A DNA stretch of 64,000 nt from Vanilla planifolia (GCA_023846275.1 CM043874.1:26013630-26077629), one strand, 5' to 3'. Shown: positions 43,001-54,300, counted from the first letter of the stretch. Numbers and translations are program-made. Notes: generated by a model not told the origin, from the letters alone.

Positions 43001-46000
43001 ACCTAAGAATTACATTGTAGACAAATGTGAAACAAACTATAATCCACTTGATGAGTTTCATACTTATCCCATTGCTAAGGGTCAAAAAGAGAATGATTGA
43101 TCCTTTGGGGAGGAGACCCTCACCCAAGTATTTGAAAAAATTGACCTTTTGAAGAAATCAAATGATTAAGCCCTAGACATGACTATTGAAAACAAGACAA
43201 ATATATTATTTCAACAAAAGTATCCAATATTGACCAAGATGCAGCAAACATAAGAGTTTGCAAAAAGGGCCCCATGAAGATGCCCTGCCAAAAGGATATC
43301 AATATCATATTGTAACGTCCCAATGTATCCTATATACACGTAGAATATAGCTAAATAAAATACCAATTGTATCTGAAATTCTAAAATGAATAAATGCAGA
43401 AAAAGAGTTGAATAGCAATATTTTAAAAGAATGTCATATCAACCATAGTATATGTGTGACTCCGAAAGAAGGGAGGAGAATATTAAATACAATATAATGC
43501 AATATAGGAAATCCTAGAATAGTGATTTCACTAAGATTGGATGTGGTTTGGCGATAAAATAGAAGCACAATGTTGCCTAAAGAAAAATAAATTTATTAAA
43601 TTCATAAAAGGACACATTTTAATAATCTTATAATTAATGTATGAGTTTCATAAAAGGACACATTTTAATAATCTTCTAATTAATGTATGAGTTTCATATG
43701 CATCAAATTGGATAAGGAGATAAAGAATTCTCGAAACCTTAGGCAATATGGCAAAGAGGAAAAAAGAAATTAGTGTGTGAAAGGATTAAGGAACCTAATC
43801 CAAGGAGATAGCATGATGGATTCTAATTTTTAAGCAATGTGAGGTTTTCCTTATGTATTTATGCATTTAATAGATGCATGAGGTGAGGGAGGAGAGCTTT
43901 CGCTACAAGTCTTTAGGGCTATTGGGACATGTGATGAATTGTTGAAAAAGGGATTGATGGCCTAAAAGAAAATTGGTAGTTTTAGGTGTTTATAAAAAGG
44001 TCCAATTGAGGGATCAGACAGTTCAATAAGAATCAAAAATGAGATAAAATATTTGTTGAACACTTATCAAAAGATTTGATGAACATTTGATGAGTATCGA
44101 ATGATCCAATTTAGAGTAATCAGATGGTCTGACAATATTGTATATGGTATATTAACGACTAATGGACAATACTTGAATTTTGGTAAAAACATCGTAAGTT
44201 TCTTGGACATTAATCTAACGTTCTAACAAATGTCCAATAAGAATTGGACAATTTAACAAAGAGATCAAATGATCTAATGGAGACTTGGGAGCAATCAAAC
44301 TGAGGTCAAATATAGCTATCAAATGGATATGAGGTTGATTTTTCCTACTAAACTTATGTCGATGACTTAGCTTACATTGGCTAACAAATGACTAGTATGA
44401 ATGATTAAAACCATGAGACACATAGGGAGAAATGTAAAGAGTGTATGTTGAAATTTTTTAAAGCTAAATAACTGTGATCAAACAGTATTACAATAATTTG
44501 TATGAATCGTATGATGACATCATGCAAACTGACATAGCAAAATAGTCCTCTACATTTCAGTTAGCACACTTATTTTCATTATTTATCTCTTTACTCTAAT
44601 GGAGAAAATAGATATTTAGTTTAATGCACTAACATATTAAACACATGGTTTGAGAAAAAAAAAATATGATATATATACATATAAATAGTGGTGCTGAATT
44701 TATATGACACTCAAGTATGGCTCAAGGCAAATATCACACATATCCCTAGGTTAGCACATCATTATGCTTACTGATCTAGCATTGTACTATTAAAGAGAGT
44801 GGATCATTGGGAAATTTGATACAATCCATCAAAGATGGTGTAGTTGGTTTAGATCAAGGTTATTATACTTTAAGTGGGTTGCAGTGGCATCAAAACAAGC
44901 TAGGTAATGGAATGTATAAGAGCCACCATCGCCTCCTAGGTGACAAGAGGAGATGAAGCTGGAGCAAGATCCTTTGAAAAATTGGTTCTTAATGAACTTG
45001 CTACAACTACTATCAATTAATTAAGAATTTCAATCATAGCAATCATTTTGACCATCTTAGGGAGGAGATATGTACTAGACCACCCCTTTTGACTAGGAGT
45101 AGCAACTAACTATTAGACTAGTCATCAATTGTCTAAGACACAAACTCAGACAAATGGCCTAACCTGATGAGCTCATCAATGATTTGACTAGGTGTACCAC
45201 TCAATAGTCATATGACCAAAATCCTAGTGGAATGAACAATATCATTTCGGGTCAAAGAATCCTTTGTCATTTTCCATTGGCAATGGGTAAATCTTATCCT
45301 CATCATAGTCAAAGATTTGAACATGGACCGATTGAAAAAGGATAGCCCTTGTGCACCCAAGATGACGTTAAGCAACTCCACCCAAGGTTGCTGCTACAAC
45401 AACTTAGATGGTTATACTCCGTTTGGGAAATGATGAGCAATTTCTTACCTCAACAGGGTTGAGCAAATTGTGCCATGCAAGCATCATCCTTGGCAAGCAA
45501 ATATTCCAGAGCAAGCTCGAGAACCTCAATCAAAGTATTGGGAGGCCAATGAGTCAAATGTTGTTAAAAGGGTCTTAAGTGTAACATATGCAACTTAAGA
45601 GGCACAACACCAAACCTACACAAGAACGTTATAAAACATTTAATATAATCCTTAAAGAAACGCCTTTACCCTACACTACTTTAAAGAGCACTAAATCCCT
45701 CCAATATATATAGCCAATAAAGACAAAAGATGAAAGAAATTCTTGTTGGAAGTAGTCAAAGGATCGAATGTATCCCTTTAACATATGGTAGTACAAGTCA
45801 TCCATAATGCTTTCCAATGTCAAGGGAAAGAGCCTACAATAGATGCCTTCTTAAAGACAAACAATTCAATGATCTCCTCATATCTAGTGAGGTAGCCCTT
45901 TGGATCCATGGCTCCATTGAATCTGGAGAGAGTAGAAGGAGAATAATCCATGGATAGAAAATCTATCCCATAAATTGTTTGCCAATACAAAAGGTCTCTT

Positions 46001-48193
46001 GCAATAATAATGCTAATAATGGTATACTTCAATGAAATTTCTCTAAAACTAACCACCTGAATGGGTTGCACCAATTATCCTAAGAATGCCAAAAGATTGA
46101 AACAGAAGGCCAGGGGAAGAGCAACTCTCCCACATAAGAAAAGATTTCAGTTGCCAAAAAAAATCTAAGACATCTCAGTTGTTGGTGCAACTAAGAATTG
46201 GACCAATTGGACTACAATAACATATATGAAACAGATGATACACCAACAAAAAGGGGCTAAACTAGCACTACAATAATTGGCATTTGGATGATCTGGCCAA
46301 TGACTAGTGATGCTCATGGTACTACAACAACCAATAAGTGGATGAAGGATTTGGATGATCTTGTGGGACTCATCTTTGGTGATGAATTTCACCCATCTAC
46401 CAAAACTTTCCAATCTTTTCTCATCAACACTAGTGGGTTGTAGTCAACATTCTCTTACATAAACCAATTGTTTCTACGTAAAGCCACCTTTAAGTCTTGA
46501 GAGCAAAGTTTTAATGAAAACCAAAATTGGCCTCTAACAAGTATAGGTGCTAATCCCACATATGTGTGTAGGTGTTGTTGTATTAGAAAATTTAATTGTG
46601 GTACAATAAAAAAGAAGTACAAAGAAAAATGCACACCAAATAATAATGCTAAAAACTTTCGAAGAGAGAAAAAGCACAACCACACATACAAAAGGATTCC
46701 ATTATCCTCAAAAGTACAATAGGAAAATCTTTTCTAAAACAACAATTCTCCGACTAAGGTAAAAGACTACAAAATACAAACAATAAATTGAATACTATGA
46801 ACAAAGAGCACAAGAATTTTTTAGAAAGTAAATAACATTTGAGGAAAAAATATAATCCCTTTTAGTTAGAAATAAGTTTATACATATGTTGAGAGGAAAC
46901 AAATAAGATGAATTTAACGGATAGGTGTATAAAAAGCAAGCCAAGAAAGATTAATAAGAAGGTTTATTAACTACAAATTTAATGGAATTTAGTGGTTAAT
47001 AAACACATTAGATATTGGAGAAATAAAACAATAACATTCAAATAATGAAGAAAAATGTTAGGTGAAATACTTAGGCTAAGATAGACTACTAATTAGTTCA
47101 ATGAGAAACGTTGTATGAGGGACATGGTCAGAAGCAAGTTTGGGTACCAAACCTAAGAGAAGAGAAAAGGCTAACTAAAATTGCTAAACTTGTCTATGCA
47201 AACTTGGGTAAATGACCAAAAGATAATAAAACTAGATAAACAATAAGACTTGCACAAAACTAGTCAACAGCATTCTCAAAAGGAAATGTACACATAATAA
47301 ACAAGTGTCAGATTATTAGAAAAAGAAAATATTGGGTTAACAATAGGAACCAAAATAATAAGGTAATGCATAATGTTTAGTTAGCTCAATGTTTAGCACA
47401 AATCTACAAAACAAGCCGATCGCTTCTTCGCATGAAAAAAATCTCATCAGTTTGTCTTTCTTTTTGACCCCTTGGATTTTGTATAGTCATCCAGTTATCT
47501 TTATATCAAGTTTGTTTCCTACAACAAAAAGCTACTTTACCCATAAGTTATGACACTATTCGTATTACCTAGAAGTCTTGTCCATAAGTTGTGACACACT
47601 ATTCTCATTACCCATAAGTTTTGACACGTTAAGATACGAACAGACATAAGCATCTAAAAAGATCAAAACATCGGGCATACCTTAGCACCTGAGCAACATA
47701 GTACAGCTAGAGGAATTCTGATATGAATGTCCCATAGATGTTATGCTTTACCAAAACGGTGCAGCATGAAAGAAAAGAACTCTGGAACTCTAACAACTTA
47801 AAATAAACAATAATAACCAAAGCAAAAGTGGAGAATCAAAGTGACTCACTCGATCCAAGGCTGAAGAGGATCCTCCCCAGTGTACTTATCGATCGCTTCT
47901 ATCATCTTCCTGGTTCAGGAGCCCAAAAAAAAAAAAAGAAAGAAGATCAGGTTCGGAGTCTTGTGTGGAAAAAACGGAATCCCAGAACGAACAGACCTTC
48001 GGGCTTCGAGGAGAGACTTCCTTGATGCAATTTCGGCATGCGATTGAAGAACGTGATTGAGATGTTCGACTTTGCGGCCCCTCTTAAGGGGCCTCACGTT
48101 CTCCTTGTAAAGCTCCCATTCTTGCCCCGTGCTCCGCTTCGAATGTATGAAATCAGCCTCCGGATCGAACTCCGCCACCGTCATTTCCTCCAT
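29597..48193 (-). CDS. BUBR1: Spindle-checkpoint protein BUBR1/MAD3, 11 exons over 18.6 kb
   Basis: Plant MAD3-type BUBR1, 385 residues, which with BUB3, MAD2 and CDC20 holds back the anaphase-promoting complex until kinetochores attach. Exons: 48193-47997, 47909-47850, 35945-35801, 35679-35522, 34807-34726, 34641-34575, 34487-34430, 34109-33947, 33869-33781, 32987-32910, 29657-29597; coding length 1158, all junctions in frame, all donors GT. Residues about 25-190 form the Mad3/BUB1 TPR domain (for example DPLQPWIECIKWVQESFPSG, RYLKVWLEYAENCVDAEVIY). KEN boxes lie at 30-32 (LYKENVRPL), 297-299 (RNKENISVP) and 372-374 (LLKENPLRNF); an RxxL sits in RKFLGRS. There is no kinase domain, as usual for plant BUBR1. 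Exon 11 and exons 1-2 are far from the rest and easily missed. It appears intact. Confidence 0.93.
30060..30650 (+). repeat. Copia LTR-like remnant in BUBR1 intron 10
   Basis: The stretch 30300-30600 resembles the 3' half of plant copia LTRs: phrases of the type 'gatctagagttgggaag', 'ttaatgtagtataggatcaa', then 'gtttaggagtggacata' and 'aaatacctaaaaacc'. No coding part is attached. Boundaries were not found. Confidence 0.4.
31080..32640 (+). repeat. Gypsy (Tat-like) LTR-like DNA with internal repeat and TATA box
   Basis: Two imperfect copies of a segment are present (about 31170-31340 and 31990-32170), sharing phrases such as AAGATAAGTTTATGT and a '.tatatgcaa..' stretch. Downstream, TATATAAATA at about 32379 is followed by 'caaggtttctctcccacaaaagctctt' type sequence, as in Tat/Athila LTR promoters. 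Boundaries are uncertain. It lies inside BUBR1 intron 10, antisense to the gene. Confidence 0.3.
36330..36850 (+). mobile_element. GC-rich insert, possible Tat-type gag N-terminal fragment
   Basis: This block is much richer in G and C than the flanking intron. Frames contain runs such as RQEAEVDRLALILWKQ and 'ELQKERKPEEAGHPDSQS', a charged, low-complexity style seen near the N terminus of Tat-type GAG proteins. No conserved domain is visible, so the assignment is weak. Confidence 0.3.
37540..38690 (+). mobile_element. Ty3/gypsy RNase H-integrase relic
   Basis: Plus-strand frames give RNase H motifs: 'VIGYASRQI' and 'EKNYLIHDLELV' (37585-37650), a 'YSDYQNLKYIF' block (about 37710-37745) and YHPSEANIVADALSQR (37812-37860). 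Decayed integrase follows, ending in a segment resembling the family's 'FHPQTDGQ.ERTIQ.LEDML' near 38590-38640. Stops interrupt every frame. There is no protease or reverse transcriptase upstream, so only the 3' half survives. Confidence 0.7.
38700..39505 (+). mobile_element. TRIM-like miniature LTR element (LTR-primer site-LTR)
   Basis: Two related units of about 360 bases lie in the same orientation: about 38700-39060 and about 39150-39505. Both begin near a GAATGGAAGGATCA-type phrase, share 'catatcgactac' and 'gatataagtaaa(a/g)tcat', and end in ATGTTACA. After the first unit comes TGATATCAGAG (39064-39074), a near match to the methionine-tRNA primer site TGGTATCAGAGC, then about 75 bases, then the second unit. 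No coding sequence fits between. Alternatives are two tandem copies of an LTR, or chance adjacency after deletion. Target-site copies were not found. Confidence 0.5.
39979..40047. repeat. Compound microsatellite (AT)n(GT)n(AT)n(GTAT)n
   Basis: Four dinucleotide or tetranucleotide runs sit back to back inside BUBR1 intron 2. Confidence 0.95.
40060..40765. other. Unassigned AT-rich intron DNA
   Basis: Part of BUBR1 intron 2 between the microsatellite and the Tat pol relic. If the Tat element were complete its integrase would lie here on the minus strand, but no integrase motif is visible. Confidence 0.3.
42059..42332. mobile_element. Tourist/PIF-Harbinger-like MITE in the Tat reverse transcriptase
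   Basis: A 274-base insert flanked by TAA on both sides (42056-42058 and 42333-42335). Its ends read GGCATTGTTTGGTAGG and, on the other strand, CTTCCTGTTTGGCAG, with GTTTGG at the same distance from each TAA. TAA target copies and GTTTGG-bearing ends are hallmarks of Tourist-like elements mobilised by PIF/Harbinger transposase. On the minus strand the reverse-transcriptase frame breaks at 'LSFL' and resumes with 'DTFGYN' just past one TAA. It is non-coding. Confidence 0.75.
43311..44738 (+). mobile_element. Solo LTR (1428 bases) with CATAT target duplication
   Basis: It starts TGTAACGTCCCAATG and ends ATCACA, the standard TG...CA form. It is flanked by identical 5-base copies CATAT at 43306-43310 and 44739-44743. 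It sits between the gag and protease parts of the Tat element and carries no coding domain, so it looks like an LTR left after recombination between two LTRs. The internal 'cagatggtctga' type phrases are shared with the LTR relic at 20653. Confidence 0.8.
46090..47530 (-). other. Unassigned DNA, probably 5' leader/LTR of the Tat element
   Basis: This lies upstream of the Tat gag on the minus strand, where leader and LTR are expected. No clear LTR end or primer site was recognised. Open frames at 46165-46691 have no similarity I recognise. Confidence 0.3.
47537..47630. repeat. Three short imperfect tandem copies (CCATAAGTTNTGACAC)
   Basis: CCATAAGTTATGACAC (47541), CCATAAGTTGTGACAC (47582) and CCATAAGTTTTGACAC (47612) differ at one base each, spaced 41 and 30 bases apart. 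They lie in BUBR1 intron 2 about 220 bases from its 5' splice site. Confidence 0.8.
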
Positions 48194-48215
48194 AGATGCA
48201 CAAGAGAAAGGGCGA

Positions 48216-48216
<1 letters not shown>

Positions 48217-48258
<42 letters not shown>

Positions 48259-48267
48259 GTGAGTGAG
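48217..48267. repeat. (GA)n(GTGA)n microsatellite in the BUBR1 leader/promoter
   Basis: On the BUBR1 strand this is a (TCAC)n(TC)n run ending about 24 bases before the ATG at 48193. CT-rich tracts at plant start sites are common in broadly expressed genes; whether it is transcribed here is inference. No TATA box was seen nearby. Confidence 0.85.
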
Positions 48268-48509
48268 GGAAAAGAGCAATTCAAATTTTGGGCCTGTTTG
48301 CTGGAGGGAATTACCAGGGTCAAAATTGAATTTCCGATAAAGCATGCCATCTCAACCGTTCATTTGGTTTGGCGGAGCTGGCTACAATCCACGAAAATAG
48401 AAGACTTCAGACAACGATTAATCCATAAAAAGCAAAATAAAAGGCCAAAATATTCAGACCAGTTTGTTAGGAAACTGATATTCGAATGCGTGGCATACAA
48501 ATGAGGTTC

Positions 48510-50380
48510 TTTTTTTTTTATCATTCTTTTAAAATTTAATTTTTTATAAAACATTTTATAAAATATAATCAAATATTTTATAGATCATATTTCAAAAATC
48601 TATTTTAATATTAAAAAAATTAGAAGTACAAAATATTATTTTTTATTTTAAATAATATTGAAAAAGTTCATTTGTTGACTAAAAAGTCAAAATTTATTTT
48701 AGTCATTTCATAATATCAAATTTTTTTAAATTATATTCCAATATCTAACTACAACAATACAATACTAGCAATGATCATCTTAAATAACAACAAAATTAGT
48801 TAATAATGGCATACCCTTCCCCACCTAAAGCAACAAGCATAACTTCATAGAAATAAAAAAAAGTCACATTAGTCATATATCTAAAAACATAAGACATTAT
48901 ATGGTGGTCAAAAGAAGATAAAGATCAAATCACATAGACCAAGAGAGCACACTTCCTCTTGGCTGAAATGATATAAGATAAAAAGGCATAAAATTCACTC
49001 TTCAATTAAAACTTTAGCATACATAACAACAAGATATCTAAGGATTGAGATCACAACCAAGGTACTGGTACCCCTCAATTAAGGTAATGATAAAAGAAAA
49101 TATCTCATACTTATAATCACAACAAAGTCTCCTTAATGATAACAAGCAATATTTGCAACACTGATTACATCGTGATAAATCGCCAAGCCATCAAAAGTAA
49201 TCTTCAACTAATGTTGAAGAGCAAAATGGGAGTATGACGAAGGGGAATCTCATTATGAACAAGATAGATTTGGGTAAGGTAATAGGCTAAGAGGATCCTA
49301 AGCCTTCAAATTAGAATAGATAGATTATTGACTAGTGGACACAAATAAATGCAACAATAACCTATGACAATGGACTTGCATCTCATAGGACTTAATTATT
49401 AATTCTTCCAAATCTAATAGAGAGCAATAACATCAATGAAAATCGAGATGACTAATCCTTCTCTCATAATGGTATCCAACAAAAAGTCTAGCATTGCAAA
49501 AAGGTGGTCCATAGGGCTTTTGACAATAAAGCATACTAAATTATAGATGGAACAAATAAGATTTTGGGGCACTCAAAAACATGTTTAAGAGGTTCCTTAG
49601 TAAGATAGCCTTAAGGGTAGAGAGGTGAAAAGGCTAAATATCTAAGTTGAACCTTTAGCCTTTACCTTCAAACCCAACTATTATGATCATAATATAACTC
49701 AAATAGTTATGACTAAAGCATTGAGGGGTAACAAGAGAGTCCAATGCCCTCCATATAAGGAGATTATAAGATAACCAAGCGACACATGATAGTAAGGTAA
49801 TCTTCTTTATAAGGAATCATGAATGATACATCAAAGATGATATAGATCTCACTTCCCTTCATCATCATGGAGGGAGGACACCAAGGAGGGCGAATTGATG
49901 TCAATGTTAATAGAAGTGGGATACTGAGAAATAAGAAGGGGCCAAGTCAACACTCTTTAGCAAATTAGAATTTAAACCCACCTTTAATTATGATATTTCT
50001 ATCATCTTTTCATGAATTTAACATTTAAATTATTGATCTTAAAATCATTTAAATATATTTTTCACATTTCATATTTCAAATGAATAGAATTTCCCATTAA
50101 TTATTTTTTGTTTTTTCATAAGCATACGAAAATTCTAAAGAGGCAAAGCGAGATGGTGATTTTGAAAGAGGAAATAAGCAAACTTGTGGAGGATGAGGTC
50201 ATCAATCTTTGAATCCTTTATCTCCATACCCAGGTAAGCTCATTTTATTATTTATTAGTGATTTCCTTTCAAGCTGTCAAGCTTCTAAACTTGTAGAGTA
50301 ACCCTCCCATCATAACAAGACTTGAGGGTTGCACTTTCCCAAAATTGATCCTTTATAGGGGTGTTAGGTGAATTTGCAAA
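48510..50380. other. Gene-free DNA; possible LINE 3' remnant on the minus strand
   Basis: Mostly AT-rich and unassigned. Between about 49650 and 49130 the minus strand reads 'HVF.CPKI', and later 'LKITFDGLAIYHDVI', which loosely recall the zinc-binding and RNase H parts at the C terminus of plant LINE ORF2. The match is weak. Confidence 0.3.
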
Positions 50381-50389
50381 TCCTTCCAC

Positions 50390-53300
50390 TTATTTGAATA
50401 AAAATGCCTACAATGTTCAAAGGTGAGCACGAGGTGGTCTTTAAAGAATAAGAGATTTTAAAAATCACAACTCGTTTCATGTTTACATTAATTGGAAAGT
50501 TCTCTCAAGGTCCTTTAAAGATGGATATGATTCATTTGACTTCAAACAAAATAAGTTTTTTAAGTTCTTTTTCAATAGGTTATCTAGACCACTAATAGAT
50601 TCTGATTTGATGAACTAGGGAAGAAGATTATTTGCACTATTGGCTTTATAGATCTTAGAACATAATAAAATTCCAAATGAAAGTATTGAAATGGCATCCT
50701 GACTTCCATCTGAACTTGAAAACCTTCACCAGCACCTATATGAAAATCAATGGAACATCTTCCAATCCACTTCTTCAGTAAAGTAGAACTCTATCTCTAT
50801 CACTAATAATTGAAAGCCCATTAAAAGTGGATGCAATGATAATTAATCCAACTTAGCCATATGATGCAAAGGGTCTACATAGAGGTGGATTTGGCAAATG
50901 ATTTACTAACCAAGATTAAAATCTTGAAAAAAGAAGGAAGTAATAATTGATGTTGGAAAATAATTTAATATGGCAATCTACCTAGTTATTATCTTGGTTG
51001 TGCAAGTAAGGTCATGCCATACTTCATTGTAAACATAATAAATCACAAGATATAGATTAGTTGAAGATTTCCAATGGTTTGACTAAATAAAATCAATCTA
51101 ATCTAGATTCAACAATAGAAGATGTTCCCACAAATTAAACAATCAATTTTTTATCCAATGCCTATCTCCATCCAAAAATTAAAGAAAATTTCTAACAAGA
51201 GTAGAATAAAAAAAATAAAGACTTTATTTTATCTAACAAGACATTGCAACAAGTTATAGAATATAGTAGTCTAACCCATCAAGTCACAAATGATTGTAAC
51301 ATATTAAGGAAATCTCAAAGAGAATGTAGACAAAAGGTTTTGGTATCTCAATCTAAAGCAACATAGGATAACATTTAACAATAATATGATCTTCAATCAC
51401 TGAAGAATTTTAGTGAAGAACTTCATGAAACAACCATGGACTCAAGCTTACTACAATTCAATATGGAAGGCTTCATACTCATGTCTTATGTAGACATACC
51501 AATAAAAAAATAGAAGAAGATTCAACAAATGCCAATTACTCGTAGAGGCATTCGTAGAAGCTCGGGCTATCCAAATTATAGAAAATGATAATCACAATGA
51601 CTAATATCCTCTTATGGAACATGAATAAAAGATTGGTTAGTCATCTCAAAAATATTATTAAATCATAGAACTCCTTAGTTTCATTAATGAAACCCATGGC
51701 ATAAAAAAGCAATTATTCCAACTTAGTAGAAAGCTAGATTTTAAATACTATGAAGTAACAAGTCAAACAAGGTATGGAGTCCTTGGGAAAAAATCTTAAC
51801 AAGTCATATTAGATGAAAGACAACTAATACAACTTTTGGTAAAACATCATGATTGGAACAATTATACAAATTGTTTATTTGTCTATGCCAAGAGCTTATT
51901 TCTTTTTAAAAGAGTTCTATAACATAGCCTTTACCAAATCATAGAGAGCTCCAACATGTCGTGGCCCATGGGAGGAGATTAAATGTAGCGATATCTTTGG
52001 ATGAGTACAAGAGACACTCCATTCCAATGCTAGAAAGCTATTCAAGAATTCTCTAACTATATTAACCAATGAGTCCTCCTGGAACTATCTTTCTCAAGAA
52101 AGCCTTTAACTTGGTCTAGTATAAAGAAAAGTAAATAGGTCTAAAAAAGACTAGATAGTGTTGGTAAATTAAGATTGTATTAATCAAGTCATTGATTTTG
52201 CAATTCAATACCTTAAATAAGTTCAGACCATGCTCCATTGCTTATGTATTTTCCTAAGGAATAGTCACTAACTCTCAAGCAATTTGGGTTTCAAAACATG
52301 TGATTGAGTCCTTTCTTCAAATTATGGAAAGCAATTAGAAATTACCAATCACTTGTTATGGGATGAAAGCAAGTGCACTCAAGCTAAAATGATTGAAAGC
52401 CTGTCTTAAGAAATGGAACAAAGCAACATTTGGTAACATATTCAATTCAATTAAATCAATTGAAGAACAAGTAAAACTGAAAGAAAAACAATTTGAATTA
52501 AGTCCAAATGAGTAAACAAGGATGGGGTAACTAAGGCACATGAGAACTTTCTTGAGGTTATTGAAAAGGAGGAAGATTATTGCTTCAAAAGGCTAGTATC
52601 AGATGACTTAAAGAAGGAGAAAACAATACAAAATTCTTATAACCAAGGTCAAGAAAAAAGTTCAAAATTAATAATCCATAACATAAAGGACTCTAAAGGT
52701 AATTGGGGTTCAGGAAGAAGAAAGAATAGTAGAAGACACAATTTCTTGTTTTCAAAAACTATTGTCACTTCTAAGCTAATAGATAATGGCATTATGATTA
52801 GTTATACTCCTCCCTTGGTAAGTGATGAAAATATTAAGCTATTAATGCAACAAGTCTTAATAGAGGAAATTAATGACATCAAATTTGAGATGGACTCTCA
52901 TAATGCTCTTGGACCTAATGATTTTAATGGTAAATTTTTCATACATACCATTGGAAAATAATTACAAATGATAAAATTCAATAAGGGACTTTCCATAATC
53001 CTCAAAGAAATATTTAGCATTAATCTAGTTTTAATCTCCCAAAAATGAGAATATAAAAATATTTAAAAATTTCATACCAATTTGTTTATGTAATTTTACT
53101 AAAAACCTTTTCTCTAAATTGTTGGTAGTTAGACTTAAAAAATTTTACCACTTCTCTTTTCTAGATTTGTTAAGGGTAAAGAGATTATTGATAAATTTCT
53201 TCGACTCCTAATTGAAGCAATAAATAGAAGAGTTAAAAAAATAATTACATAAGTAAACTTGATCTAAAATATGCCTTTGGCTATTTATCATGGGAATTCC

Positions 53301-54300
53301 TAAGCAAGGTTTGCACCAAATTCAATATTATGGATAAGTTTATTATGGTGATCTAAAGTATTCTATGTACCACTTGGACTTCCATCATGATCAATAATAA
53401 GTTGAATGGTTATTTTCAAGTCACCAGAGGACTCAAAAAAGTAACCCAGACTCACCCCTACTTTTCCATTCTATCTATTAAAATATTTAGTCAAGGGTTG
53501 AACAAGCTCATCAATCAAAGTAAGGTTTTATACTATGTGTAACCTAAAGCATATCCAATTGTATTTCACTTAGGCTTTGTGATGCAATATTTAGTAGGGG
53601 AGACATAAAATCAATTAACAACATTCACAAAGTTCTCCTAAACTTTCAAAGCATATTTGTTCTACACATCAATCCTCACAAAAAGAATATTTTTTTGTAG
53701 TAACAAAATGAATCTAGACCTAGCTAATAGAATTAACTAAAGATTCAACATTGAAAAAAAATGATCTCCCTTAAATTATCTGGGTTGTCCCCTTTTCACT
53801 GGTAGAAAATGTAGAACTCATTTTCAATATTTCATATAGAAAATCAGTAAGATGATTGTAGGCTGGACAAAGAAATTATTGATTATGATAGAAAGACTCA
53901 TCCTAATTAAACATGCTTTAATTTCTATATACTTATTGATGGTCACACATCCTTCTCTTAGAATTTTTACAAAGAATTGAGAAGAATAATTTTCATTAAT
54001 ATGATTTAAAGAACAATTATAAGTGCCATTGGACCAATTAGGATAAAGTTAGTCTGCCTACTAAGGAGAATGACTTGGGCCTTAAAAAACTAGAGAACTA
54101 AGGGCGACCTTTTTAGCAAAACTAAATTAAAAACTTCTCTTAACTAATTCATTATAGTTCAGATACATGAAATTAAAATACATGACATCAAGAAGAAAAT
54201 GTCTCATAACTAACACATGGAAATATATGAAAAAGATCAAAGATATAGTTGTGAAGCATACTAAAGTATCCAACTCAATAAAAACCAACTACTAGACACT
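50390..54300 (+). mobile_element. LINE (L1-type non-LTR retrotransposon), decayed ORF1 and ORF2
   Basis: ORF1 (50400-51060) shows a DUF4283-like core: 'LIGKFSQGP', 'EEDYLHYWL', 'FQMKVLKWHPDFH', then 'VYIEVDLANDLLTKIKIL' before a lost knuckle. ORF2 endonuclease begins near 51606 (ILLWNMNKRL). Reverse transcriptase spans 52740-53900: 'NALGPNDFNGKFF', 'NFIPICLCNF', 'VTRGLKKVTQTHPYFS' in place of the family's GLRQGDPLSPYLF, 'ILSIKIFSQGLNKL', 'LNYLGCPLFTGRK' and 'KMIVGWTKKLLI'. 'LGLKKLEN' near 54080 is the end of that domain. The YxDD-type catalytic box is not readable, and stops are frequent, so it is inactive. Poly(A) tail and target copies were not identified. Confidence 0.8.

Larger units (their letters stand above)
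40770..46074 (-). mobile_element. Tat-type Ty3/gypsy element, decayed gag-pol, inside BUBR1 intron 2
   Basis: Minus strand, in order. GAG at 46074-45139: 'SRFNGAMDPKGYLTRYEE', 'LTLESIMDDLYYHML', then a knuckle-like CSFH.DFGHMTIEW and 'ELIRLGHLSEFV'. Protease at about 43300-42760: 'VCCILVNIGYF', 'YNVILRYPRLN'. Reverse transcriptase at about 42500-41650: 'LLRIDTLVDN', 'HVYIDNILEKS', 'LGEIQAVLGMPLPRNV'. RNase H at about 41640-40780: 'FQFLGANNKVEYETLF', 'LFVNLVKGKFETHGK'. This order and the second RNase H-like block suit the Tat lineage. It is broken by a solo LTR (43311-44738) and a MITE (42059-42332) and by many stops. It is antisense-neutral: same strand as BUBR1 and removed by splicing. Confidence 0.75.
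35946..47849 (-). other. BUBR1 intron 2 (about 11.9 kb), packed with transposons
   Basis: It runs from donor ATCGA|GTGAGT (47850/47849) to acceptor TTTTAAG before GTGCATCAAATGG (35945). Both ends join into an uninterrupted conserved TPR domain, so the intron is real despite its size. Most of it consists of retroelement relics in both orientations. Confidence 0.85.

Noticed and set aside
42711..43127. 138-residue frame as a host gene
   Set aside because: It matches the protease part of the surrounding Tat-type gypsy pol (YNVILRYPRLN block).
52746..52961. 71-residue frame as a host gene
   Set aside because: It is the start of a LINE reverse transcriptase whose later motifs continue downstream in broken frames.
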